This document shows positions 17,420-25,857 of a stretch of DNA of 64,000 nucleotides, piece after piece. The DNA lies in the NCBI GenBank assembly GCA_903835005.1, contig CAILLK010000013.1:1-64000 (forward strand), in the 5' to 3' direction. Both the position numbers and the translations under genes were made by a program. Below the pieces are notes generated by a model. It had not been told where the DNA came from, did not search any database, and worked only from the letters and a program-made list of their open reading frames with translations. Origin of the DNA: an uncultured Bacteroidota bacterium. GTDB taxonomy: Bacteria; Bacteroidota; Bacteroidia; Chitinophagales; Chitinophagaceae. Within the stretch, counting starts at the first letter, position 1. Each line of letters opens with the position of its first letter.

Positions 17420-20275
17420 TTATTTCATCATCATCACACCACCATTTGATGGCGCCGGTGCTCCTGCGGGTGTATGTGTAAAGTTCCATACCAGTTGCAG
17501 CATACCATAACGCCGTATGGTATTAAAGGTACTTTGTGTTACCACCCCTGCCTGCGCCGTGCGGCTGTAACCAATATTCTGGTTGAGAATGTCGAAAACA
17601 CTGACTTTCAGTTCCAGAGGGCTATTCTTCAGGAATTTTTTACCTATAAAAGCATTCCATTTCACCACATCATTGTTAGTAGTAAATACCGGAGTAGCCT
17701 GCCTGATCCATACATTTACTGAACTGCCGATCTCAAATTTCTTTGGCAGCTGCACCGTTCCCGAAAAATCAGTGCTGAATGTCCAGTAGTTCGATGAGAA
17801 AGTACTTATAGTCGACCTGTTCTGATTATAGTTAAGACTGGGTTGCAGGGAGAAATCATATTTGTCTGTTTTGTCATAATTAAAATAAGGCCCTATGCCA
17901 TAGGTGTTGTTGTCATTGCTGTTGCTGTGGTAAACGGGTACAGAATAGATGGACGAATCTGTTCCTATCTGGTTATTGGTATGGTTGATTGAAGCATTTA
18001 TCTGCACACCTGCCATCAGGTCCAGCGCTTTTATTTTCCTCCCTCCACCCAGATAGCCATAGCCCGAATAATTTCCGTTCACATTAATATATTGGGTGGT
18101 GTTTACACCATCTACGGTAAGTTGCCTGGTACCGACAGCATATGATACAGTATTGAATGAAAAATTCCCGAACAGATATTGGCTTGTAAGCACTTTATAA
18201 TCGTTGAAATTCAGGGTAAACTTGTTGAAAAACTGTTGTTTCAGAGAAGGGTTACCAACTGTAATATTCAGCGGGTCAGAATTTTGCCTGAGTGGCGCTA
18301 TCTGGCTTATAGATGGCTGCTGAGTGTTGCCCAGGTACGTGAATTTTATGCTCGATTGTTTGCTCAGCTTATAAGTGAATACCGCCTTCGGAAACAGGTT
18401 CAGGTAATTATAGTGACTCGAAGTATCTCCATGCAGGTGGTCGGTCTGCAGGTACGTGGCCATAGATACATCACTGCCAAATGAAAAATTGATCTTCTTG
18501 TATACAAACTTAAAATTCACGCCTCCCATATTGCTCAGTATATTGTATTTGTAATCGCTGCTGAAGGTGTCGTTTAGTTTTGTGCTGTACCCACCTAATC
18601 CGTTTGAGTTATACGATGAATTGGTACTCCGGCTGTTATTGGCGGTTACACCATAATCCAGTTCTATAAATGCAGTTTTCGAAAGTGGTTCGGTATAAAC
18701 TGCTTTGGCATTTAAGGCAAGAGTATTGGTATTGGCCACTTTCCTTTGATTAATAATTGAATCGCCCAGCAGGTGGCTGCTGGTATCATAAGAATAATAA
18801 CTGGTACCCGATTGCAGCGTTCCATCACTTTTAGAATCCTTATAATTCTCCTTGACGTCTATTGATAAAGTACGCCCCGTTTTTTTGAATTTCTTTTTAT
18901 ACAGCAGGTCGGCATTTACAAAGTTTGAGAAAGCAGTGCTGATAATGGTGCGATTATTATTATTCAGCAATATGTTTTCATTATTGAGTGTATTGGTATT
19001 ATACACCGATTTTATATCCGATTGTTTGTACCCGCCGTCCATTGTGAGCTTAACGGACGATGAACTGTCTACTTTCCATTCATACATAAAGTCCATACCG
19101 TGCCGTTCGCCCTTGCTGAACTGATTTTTACTCTGCTCGCTTACAAAGCCGCTGTTGCCGGGCAGCACGTATTGTGTAGTCGTATTCCCGTCCAGTTCCA
19201 CATTCTGCATGGCATACCGGTAGTTTCCGGTAATGTGGCTTTTATCATTATCACCCCAGCGGTCGGCAAAATGCGCCCCTCCGGTCCAGGTTTCCGGCAG
19301 GCCCTGACCATTGTACTTGCCGTTCCAGCCACCAAAATCCTGGTCAGCGCTGCTGCTGTATGTGGTCATGATGCCGCCATCATCACTTATGGTTGTTACC
19401 CCGTTGCCGCTCCCGAACTTATCATTGTCCTGCCAGCCCAGCCCCACCTTATCAGTGTTCGACATAATGGCGAATGCAGAGAACTGGCTTTTGGCTCTGA
19501 ACGCATTAATCATTCCCTGGTCCTGAAAGTAGCCATCGGTGCCGCCTCCTGCATCCACTTTACCAAAATACCCTTTCTTCTTATCTTCTTTCAGTTCCAG
19601 GTTGATGGTTTTTGTTTTAACGCCGTCATCTATGCCCGTAAATTCAGCCTGGTCGCTCTTTTTGTCAAACACCTGCACTTTGTTCACCGCATTCGATTGC
19701 AGCCCCTGCGTCACTACCTTTGGGTCATCGCTGAAGAACTCTTCACCGTCCACAAGTATCTTCTGTACGGTTTCGCCCTGGGCAGTAATTACCCCATTCT
19801 TGTCCACCTGTATGCCCGGCAGTTTTTTGAGCAGGTCTTCTACAGTCGCGCCTTCCTTCACCTTAAAGCTGTCGGCCATATACTCAGTAGTATCGCCCTT
19901 TATTTTTATAGCCGAGTATTGCTGAGTCAGCACAAACTCCTTCAGCAGGTGCTCCTTCGATACCATAGGCAGCATACCCAGGTCGGTAGTGGTCTTCTTC
20001 ACATTAATCACATCCACAAAGTCAGCAAAACTCGGGAATGTGATCCGCAGGATGTATTTCCCATCCTTAGGTAGTTTCAGTTCAAATTTCCCATCCGGAC
20101 CTGTATGGGAGTATGCCTCAATCACCGAATCTTTCACCCGCATCACCACCACCGATCCCCGGTACAGCGCATTACTGTTCAGTGTATCCATCACCACCCC
20201 CTTCACAGCATAATTCTGGCCATTGCAATACTGGCCCGATAACAACAGGATTAGGAGAGTAAATAAGTATTTCAT
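17420..20275 (-). CDS. TonB-receptor-like outer membrane beta-barrel protein
   Basis: The ATG at 20275 is chosen (MKYLFTLLILLLSGQYCNGQ, a signal peptide), giving 951 residues. The frame continues 14 codons further upstream without a sensible N terminus. Domains in order: a carboxypeptidase-regulatory/CNA-B-like domain (about 20-105, NYAVKGVVMDTLNSN), a plug-like region (about 120-210, VEDLLKKLPGIQVDKNG and VQKILVDGEEFFSDDP), then a long beta-barrel ending in aromatic residues (LQLVWNFTHTPAGA). This is the 'outer membrane beta-barrel family protein' type, a TonB-receptor relative usually paired with GLPGLI proteins. No substrate can be assigned. A TonB box was not recognised. Confidence 0.87.
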   Translation of the reverse strand: MKYLFTLLILLLSGQYCNGQNYAVKGVVMDTLNSNALYRGSVVVMRVKDSVIEAYSHTGPDGKFELKLPKDGKYILRITFPSFADFVDVINVKKTTTDLGMLPMVSKEHLLKEFVLTQQYSAIKIKGDTTEYMADSFKVKEGATVEDLLKKLPGIQVDKNGVITAQGETVQKILVDGEEFFSDDPKVVTQGLQSNAVNKVQVFDKKSDQAEFTGIDDGVKTKTINLELKEDKKKGYFGKVDAGGGTDGYFQDQGMINAFRAKSQFSAFAIMSNTDKVGLGWQDNDKFGSGNGVTTISDDGGIMTTYSSSADQDFGGWNGKYNGQGLPETWTGGAHFADRWGDNDKSHITGNYRYAMQNVELDGNTTTQYVLPGNSGFVSEQSKNQFSKGERHGMDFMYEWKVDSSSSVKLTMDGGYKQSDIKSVYNTNTLNNENILLNNNNRTIISTAFSNFVNADLLYKKKFKKTGRTLSIDVKENYKDSKSDGTLQSGTSYYSYDTSSHLLGDSIINQRKVANTNTLALNAKAVYTEPLSKTAFIELDYGVTANNSRSTNSSYNSNGLGGYSTKLNDTFSSDYKYNILSNMGGVNFKFVYKKINFSFGSDVSMATYLQTDHLHGDTSSHYNYLNLFPKAVFTYKLSKQSSIKFTYLGNTQQPSISQIAPLRQNSDPLNITVGNPSLKQQFFNKFTLNFNDYKVLTSQYLFGNFSFNTVSYAVGTRQLTVDGVNTTQYINVNGNYSGYGYLGGGRKIKALDLMAGVQINASINHTNNQIGTDSSIYSVPVYHSNSNDNNTYGIGPYFNYDKTDKYDFSLQPSLNYNQNRSTISTFSSNYWTFSTDFSGTVQLPKKFEIGSSVNVWIRQATPVFTTNNDVVKWNAFIGKKFLKNSPLELKVSVFDILNQNIGYSRTAQAGVVTQSTFNTIRRYGMLQLVWNFTHTPAGAPAPSNGGVMMMK

Positions 20276-20661
20276 AAATAGTGTGTGTGCACGTAAATTA
20301 AATAAAGTATAAAACAACGGAATTTATATTACAATTGGTATGCACAGTTGGGGTGATTTAGTTGGTTAGTTTTTGGGAATTAACGTTTTATTGGCGAAAT
20401 TGCTGAAGGGTTAATCTGCGTGCCTGGTTTGAGCTCTCTTCTGCATATTCCTTCAGAGCGAGGAAAAACTGAAAGAGCTAAGTATTTTATCAGATGCGGG
20501 AGTAGCCTAAAATCAGACTAATAAAGCAATTTCAGTTTTACCAAACATACGTTTCACCTGCTCGGGAGAAAGCATTCACACTTGGTAAACTGTGGTTTCT
20601 CAAGTGGCTATATTCTTGATGTTTGTTGGCCTTCCAATTATAAAAGACATTAAAAATCACC
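20276..20661. other. 386-bp gap without a recognised gene
   Basis: Holds the leader of the barrel gene on the left and the 3' flank of the helicase-nuclease gene on the right. The short frames in it lack coding character. No repeat or strong hairpin was seen. Confidence 0.5.
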
Positions 20662-23600
20662 TCAGAGATCATCCATCTCCACAACCTCTTCTTTCCCCGG
20701 CCTTATCAGTTCATATCGCCGGGCAAAATTGCACCAGTGGCATTTTTCCTCGCCACAGCCCCGGTCGAATTCGTGGTTCATAATGCGGCTGTAAACATCT
20801 TTTATCTGGTTGCGTACTGTGGTTTCATCCTGGGCAAATACAGGTACTACCATTTGTTTGTATTCACCACTTTTGCCGGGTTGGATATAGTCGAACATGC
20901 CTGTGGTAACCCTCCGGGGCCTTTCTTCAAAATTCTCAAGCAGCAGCTTGTAGAAAACCATCTGCCGCCAGTAGTCGCCGCCCAGTGGTTCTTTATCGTT
21001 GGGCGGGGCCACATTGGCAATGGCCGATTTATCGGGGTCGCCGGTTTTGTAATCTACTACAGTGCATGAGTCGCCATGCTGCTCTATCTTATCTATTTTG
21101 CCGGTTACAGGCACGCCATCGAGCAGGTATCGTGGTACTTTAAATTCAATCTCCACATCTTTATGAAAGGTGTTGATGTAGTGATCGTAGTATTCCGAAA
21201 GCAGTGTATTCCCCTGCTCCATCCTGCGCTCAAACTGAACAGGCGTAAAGCTGGAAGCTTCTGAGAACAGCGCATTTTTGAATATACCCAAAACCTGTTC
21301 TTTGGTGGGGAAGGTTCCTTTATTAAGTTTCATTTCCACAAACATCCGCTCCAGGGCAGTATGCACCGCACTTCCGAATGCCAGTGCATCATTCTTCTGG
21401 AAGGGTACTTTAAGAATGTTTTCAAAATAGAAAGTGAGCGGGCAATGCAGGAATTTGGAGAGCGAAGTGGCGCTGACAATAAACTGTTTCAGCTCCTGAT
21501 CTATCCAGCGGCCATTGGCAGTTTTTATCCATATTTCGGGAACAGGCTGAATGGCCACTTCCATAAACCGCAACAGTTCATCAGATGGAACTGCCTGATT
21601 AATTCGTTCTTCGGGCGGGCAAATCTCATCCACAAATACTGACGTTTCCAGCGGCTTGCCTGCAGCATCGCTTATGGCGAAAGATACATGCAGGTGTTTT
21701 TTAGCACGGGTAAGGGCTACATAAAAAAGACGGCGGGCCACTTCTGTTTTATTTGTTTTCTGACTGTCCTCAACAGTGGCAGTAATGGTATCCGGCAGGC
21801 GGTATTCATTGTTGCCGCCCCGCTTATCTTCCCAGAAATTCTTGGTGCAGCCAATAAGGAAAACATATTCAAATTCATTGCCCTTGGAGCTGTGTGCGGT
21901 ATAAAAGTGAACTCCGTTCTCATTCTGGATTACCCGCTGCAAAGGCAGGGAAATGTTTTCATCGTTCATTCGCTCAATCATTTCCAGCAGGCCAGATGGT
22001 TTTATTTTCTGGTTGCGGGCCCAGGTATCTTTTACGAATTCGAAGAAGGTATAGAGTGCCTGTATATTCCAGACATGATCGGTGGTACGCACAAGGTAGG
22101 CCACCATACCGCTTTCGTGAATTATTTTTTCCAATAGCAGCGGCAATGGCAGGGATAACTGTTGCTGCTCCCAGTTGTCGAGGCAATAGCCAAGCCTTGC
22201 CATAGCCTTTGCTGAGCTGAGTCCTAAGGTTTCCAGCAATAGCACATCGTTCAGAATCAGTCGCCAGCGGGTGGGGCCTTTTTCCTTTCGGGTATGTTGG
22301 AGGTAAAGGGCCAGCTGGGCAATATCTGTTGGCGATATGGTCAGGTAGGGTGCGTGCATCAGTTCGAACAATGCTTCTTCGCCTTCAAACGATTTCTTCT
22401 TTTCATCGCTCAGGTATTGCAGCACATTCAGCAGCTGCTCTATGAGCGGTTCTTTCAGTATGTTTACAGGCTTCTTTGCATTATAGGGTATGCCCTGCTT
22501 CTCCATAATGCTCATGATATTGGCTGCCTGCTTGTGCTGGGCATACAACACCGCCACATTCTTAAGCGGTATGCCGGCGTTTTTCAGAGACTGTATCTGC
22601 AGTACTATATCACACTCTTCCTGCGGTACATTGTTGTAAAACTTCACGATGGGTTGCACCGAATCGGCGCCATTTATAAAACGATCGGCAGAGGCGATAA
22701 TCTGTTTGTCCAGGTTCAGCTCATGCAATTGGTTAATGAGCCGCTGCTGGTTGTTAAGGATAGAAGCCATGGCTTTATCCAGTATCATTTGCGATGAACG
22801 ATAGTTATGGGGCAGCACAATTACTTTTATTGATTCTTTATACCGCTCATAATAATCAACAATGTTGCGGATTCGGGCGCCCTGGAATTCATATACCCCC
22901 TGGTCGTCATCGCCCACTACAAATATGTTGGGATCTTCCCAATAAGAAGCCAGCAGATTCAGCAGCTCGTTCTGGGATCCATTGGTATCCTGGAACTCAT
23001 CGACCAGTATAAACTGGTAGCGCTCCTGGTAGCTTTGCAGTAAGGCCGGATATTGTTTAAATGCAGCCAGTACCCAAATGATCATATCATTGAAGTCATA
23101 CCTGCCCGATTCCTTCATCAGTTCCTCATACCGGTCGAATAGCAGAGCTGCCGACCGGGTTCCTTCCATTTTCTTTATTTCTTCATTTATGAGGTTCTGT
23201 TTTACATCACCTTTCTGATAGCCTTTTCCAGATTTTTTGTAAATATATTCTTCTCTTGAAGGCAATTCTTTCAGGTAAGCATCAATACCATCTGATATGT
23301 ATTCAGCCGACAGGTATTCGCGCTTCATCAGGTCGAAAAGGCGGCTGATCTTTCCGGCATCGAAATAGATATTGCCACTCAGTTTGCGCAACGGATGACC
23401 GGAAGGCAGATCTTCCAGTAATTTGTAGAGCAACTCAGTACGCTCCAGATCAGTAATGGGTTGCAATGACCGCATACTGAAGGTTTCGCTGTTGTTCTGA
23501 ATAACATTATTACAGAAAGCATGAAAAGTATAAATGTTTACTTTATGTGCTGCAGGGCCTATTATCTGCACCAGGCGGCGGCGCATAGAGCTTGTAGCCT

Positions 23601-23811
23601 CATCGGTATAGGTGAGGCACAGAATCTCATGGGGCTGTACCTGGGCTTCGCTGCGCAGCAGGTTGGCGATGCGCATGGAAAGCACTTCTGTTTTGCCGGT
23701 ACCAGGTCCTGCTATCACCATTACAGGGCCGTATATATGCTCTACAGCCTCTTTCTGGCGTTCATTCAGTTTTTTATATCGTTCCTGAAATTGTTCTTCG
23801 CTGTCGGTCAT
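20662..23811 (-). CDS. UvrD/PcrA-type helicase fused to AddB-like PD-(D/E)XK nuclease
   Basis: 1049 residues. The N-terminal SF1 helicase has a Q motif (LNERQKEAVEH), Walker A GPGTGKTEV at about residue 35, motif II VDEFQDTNG, motif III VVGDDDQGVYEFQGA, and C-terminal motifs HSSKGNEFEYVFL and RLFYVALTRAKKHLHV. From about residue 780 a PD-(D/E)XK nuclease follows, with GKIDKIE near 907 and VVDYKTGD near 920. Cysteines at about 790 (HCPLTFYFEN), 1019, 1024 and 1027 (CGEEKCHWC) form the iron-sulfur staple seen in AddB and Cas4. A role in double-strand-break processing is likely. No AddA or second subunit is adjacent, so it probably acts alone or with a distant partner. Confidence 0.88.
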   Translation of the reverse strand: MTDSEEQFQERYKKLNERQKEAVEHIYGPVMVIAGPGTGKTEVLSMRIANLLRSEAQVQPHEILCLTYTDEATSSMRRRLVQIIGPAAHKVNIYTFHAFCNNVIQNNSETFSMRSLQPITDLERTELLYKLLEDLPSGHPLRKLSGNIYFDAGKISRLFDLMKREYLSAEYISDGIDAYLKELPSREEYIYKKSGKGYQKGDVKQNLINEEIKKMEGTRSAALLFDRYEELMKESGRYDFNDMIIWVLAAFKQYPALLQSYQERYQFILVDEFQDTNGSQNELLNLLASYWEDPNIFVVGDDDQGVYEFQGARIRNIVDYYERYKESIKVIVLPHNYRSSQMILDKAMASILNNQQRLINQLHELNLDKQIIASADRFINGADSVQPIVKFYNNVPQEECDIVLQIQSLKNAGIPLKNVAVLYAQHKQAANIMSIMEKQGIPYNAKKPVNILKEPLIEQLLNVLQYLSDEKKKSFEGEEALFELMHAPYLTISPTDIAQLALYLQHTRKEKGPTRWRLILNDVLLLETLGLSSAKAMARLGYCLDNWEQQQLSLPLPLLLEKIIHESGMVAYLVRTTDHVWNIQALYTFFEFVKDTWARNQKIKPSGLLEMIERMNDENISLPLQRVIQNENGVHFYTAHSSKGNEFEYVFLIGCTKNFWEDKRGGNNEYRLPDTITATVEDSQKTNKTEVARRLFYVALTRAKKHLHVSFAISDAAGKPLETSVFVDEICPPEERINQAVPSDELLRFMEVAIQPVPEIWIKTANGRWIDQELKQFIVSATSLSKFLHCPLTFYFENILKVPFQKNDALAFGSAVHTALERMFVEMKLNKGTFPTKEQVLGIFKNALFSEASSFTPVQFERRMEQGNTLLSEYYDHYINTFHKDVEIEFKVPRYLLDGVPVTGKIDKIEQHGDSCTVVDYKTGDPDKSAIANVAPPNDKEPLGGDYWRQMVFYKLLLENFEERPRRVTTGMFDYIQPGKSGEYKQMVVPVFAQDETTVRNQIKDVYSRIMNHEFDRGCGEEKCHWCNFARRYELIRPGKEEVVEMDDL

Positions 23812-23991
23812 TGATGCTATTTATAATCAATGAAGATAGGAAAAGATATTTTACTGTCCCAGTGTTGATATGCACACGATAACCATTGATTCCATTAACT
23901 CGAATCTTATAATAATATCCTAATTTCATTTCCGGTAAGTTAATATTTAAAGAATTCCGATCTTTCTTACTCATTTTTAAATATGTTAATA

Positions 23992-23999
23992 TACCTTTG
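23992..23999 (+). promoter_or_regulatory. Probable -7 box of the efflux operon
   Basis: TACCTTTG followed by C matches the Bacteroidota TAnnTTTG(C) -7 element exactly. No good TTTG -33 box was found at the usual distance. Transcription would start near 24004-24006, almost at the ATG at 24007. Confidence 0.45.
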
Positions 24000-24006
24000 C
24001 TTTTCA

Positions 24007-24369
24007 ATGAATAGAAGACTCCTCTTTATTCTGTTGCCGGTTTTTGCTTTATTAAGTTTTTTTAATAACGGCGAAGGGGGAAATCATGTAGTTCTGTTCA
24101 GTGATATTTATCATCAGAGTTTTTTAAGCAAGTCAGTACAAACCAGCAATAACTCAGCTTCTGTACTTAATAAAGACAGTCAGGATAAAAACAGGAATAA
24201 AATAAGAATTAAAGCGTGGGACGATTATGCGGCTATAAATTTTAATGAATCTTTTCCCGAAGCCAGACCTGTTTTATTTTTTACTACTGAAAGCTATTCC
24301 AATTATGTATTTCACTTTCAGTCTGCTTGCTTATGCAGCAATAGTTTAAGAGGCCCGCCTGTAGCCTGA
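24007..24369 (+). CDS. Small secreted protein at the head of the RND efflux operon
   Basis: ATG at 24007 gives 120 residues: a signal-like N terminus (MNRRLLFILLPVFALLSFF), then a polar region and a C-terminal end with two Cys and RGPPVA. The frame is open a further 8 codons upstream, but the -7 box at 23992-23999 overlaps that part. No domain was recognised. I recall similar small proteins ending in a GPP-like motif ahead of other Bacteroidota metal-efflux operons, but could not check this. The TolC-like gene follows after 72 bases. It may be a periplasmic accessory or metal-binding protein (inference). Confidence 0.55.
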   Translation: MNRRLLFILLPVFALLSFFNNGEGGNHVVLFSDIYHQSFLSKSVQTSNNSASVLNKDSQDKNRNKIRIKAWDDYAAINFNESFPEARPVLFFTTESYSNYVFHFQSACLCSNSLRGPPVA

Positions 24370-24441
24370 TTTCCAGTTCCATAGTCCCAATTATTTCATT
24401 TATTCAAGCAGGCATTCCGCCTGATTAATACTATTTATTTT

Positions 24442-25854
24442 ATGGATAATAAAACAAGCAGGTGCAGACCTGTGCTGAAGCTATTCAGGCTTTTGGTGCT
24501 GCCTCTGTATTTCCTGCCATTGCACAGTACTGCCCAGGTACTTAATTTATACGATGCAGTAAATAAATCGGTTGCCAATTATCCGCTACTGCAGCAAAGG
24601 CAGGCAGAAGTATCGGCTGGCCGTGCACATGTGACTACCATTAATGGCAATCGCCTGCCAATGTTAATATTGCAGGATCAAGCCACAATTGGTTCCGACA
24701 ATTCGATCCAGGGGCCCTACTTCTCAATGGGCATGGTACCTTCTACTCCAGGCAGTTACAGTTCGGTATCGGGTAGCCCTATAGCGGGTAATGTTGCTAT
24801 ATCTTTTCTTAAATGGGAATTCTTCACCTTCGGATACTACAATGCGCAACAGCAGGATGCCAGATCGCAACTGGCTGTAAATGTGGCCAACCTGAATAGT
24901 GATAAATACCTGCTTACCCAGAATATCGTATCCTTATATCTCGACTGGCTGAAAAAATACAGGTTATTACAGATTCAGAATGAAAATATGCAGCGGGCGC
25001 AGGTAATATTTACTGCAATCAGAGCCACCGTTCTAAGCGGGTTAAAGCCGGGAGTTGACAGCAGTACCGCCAGCGCCTCATATGCTGATGCCCGTATCAG
25101 CTACCTTCAGGCGCTCGATAATTTTAACTATGACCGGATAACAATTGCCAGCTACACAGGTGCTAATGCAAACGGCCTGGTGCCGGATACGTCTATTTTA
25201 ACACCATCATTATTGCTAAATCCTGCTTTCCTGCAAAGGTCCGACAGCGTTATCCGGGACCACCCGCTGCTTGAGGTTTACCAGAAACAGTATGAGCAGC
25301 AATTGGCAGAGAATAATACAATAGCCAAAAAATACCTGCCCAGGGTGAGTTTTGATGGCGCTACATGGATGCGCAGCTCCGGCATATCACCCACAGGCGT
25401 TTATCCCGATGACCTGGCTTATGGTATGCCCTACAGCAGGTCGAATTATTTGCTGGGGCTGAGTTTGAGCTATAACATCTTCGACCTGAAACACCGGCAC
25501 GATGAACTGGCGGAGGGCAGACTGCTGGCTCAGGCAAGGCAGAATGCAGTGCAGACCGAACAGCTATCGCTGGATGCCATGATGCAGCAGGCCAATTCAA
25601 CTTATGCTACAACCCTGGAGAAGCTGAAAGAGATTCCCGTTCAGTTGTCTTCAGCTAGCCAGGCCTACGGACAGCAGACGGCGCTTTACAGGGCAGGGTT
25701 GAATACGCTGATAGACGTAACGAACGCGCAATATGCACTGCTGCAGGCTGAGACAAGCTATGTGAACATGCAGGATGAACTGCTGCAACTGCTCTATATA
25801 CGAGCCGGACTCAGCGGGCAATCTGATATTTTCTTACAAAATTTTAAACATTAA
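24442..25854 (+). CDS. TolC-family outer membrane efflux channel
   Basis: 470 residues. The signal peptide ends at STAQ, then a TolC/OEP fold: two repeated halves of long helices separated by barrel strands (LNLYDAVNKSVANYPLLQQR, then near the end VQTEQLSLDAMMQQANSTY and ALYRAGLNTLIDVTNAQYAL). The closing YRAG...DV..AQ.ALLQAE motif is characteristic of outer-membrane factors. It forms the exit duct for the pump encoded 3 bases downstream. Confidence 0.9.
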   Translation: MDNKTSRCRPVLKLFRLLVLPLYFLPLHSTAQVLNLYDAVNKSVANYPLLQQRQAEVSAGRAHVTTINGNRLPMLILQDQATIGSDNSIQGPYFSMGMVPSTPGSYSSVSGSPIAGNVAISFLKWEFFTFGYYNAQQQDARSQLAVNVANLNSDKYLLTQNIVSLYLDWLKKYRLLQIQNENMQRAQVIFTAIRATVLSGLKPGVDSSTASASYADARISYLQALDNFNYDRITIASYTGANANGLVPDTSILTPSLLLNPAFLQRSDSVIRDHPLLEVYQKQYEQQLAENNTIAKKYLPRVSFDGATWMRSSGISPTGVYPDDLAYGMPYSRSNYLLGLSLSYNIFDLKHRHDELAEGRLLAQARQNAVQTEQLSLDAMMQQANSTYATTLEKLKEIPVQLSSASQAYGQQTALYRAGLNTLIDVTNAQYALLQAETSYVNMQDELLQLLYIRAGLSGQSDIFLQNFKH

Positions 25855-25857
25855 TTT

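Noticed and set aside
19100-20074. 324-residue plus-strand frame opposite the TonB-receptor-like gene
   Set aside because: Antisense shadow; no family resemblance, while the opposite frame has a signal peptide and barrel pattern.
23774-24007. 77-residue minus-strand frame overlapping the helicase-nuclease start
   Set aside because: No signal, no domain, overlaps both the helicase start and the plus-strand efflux promoter.
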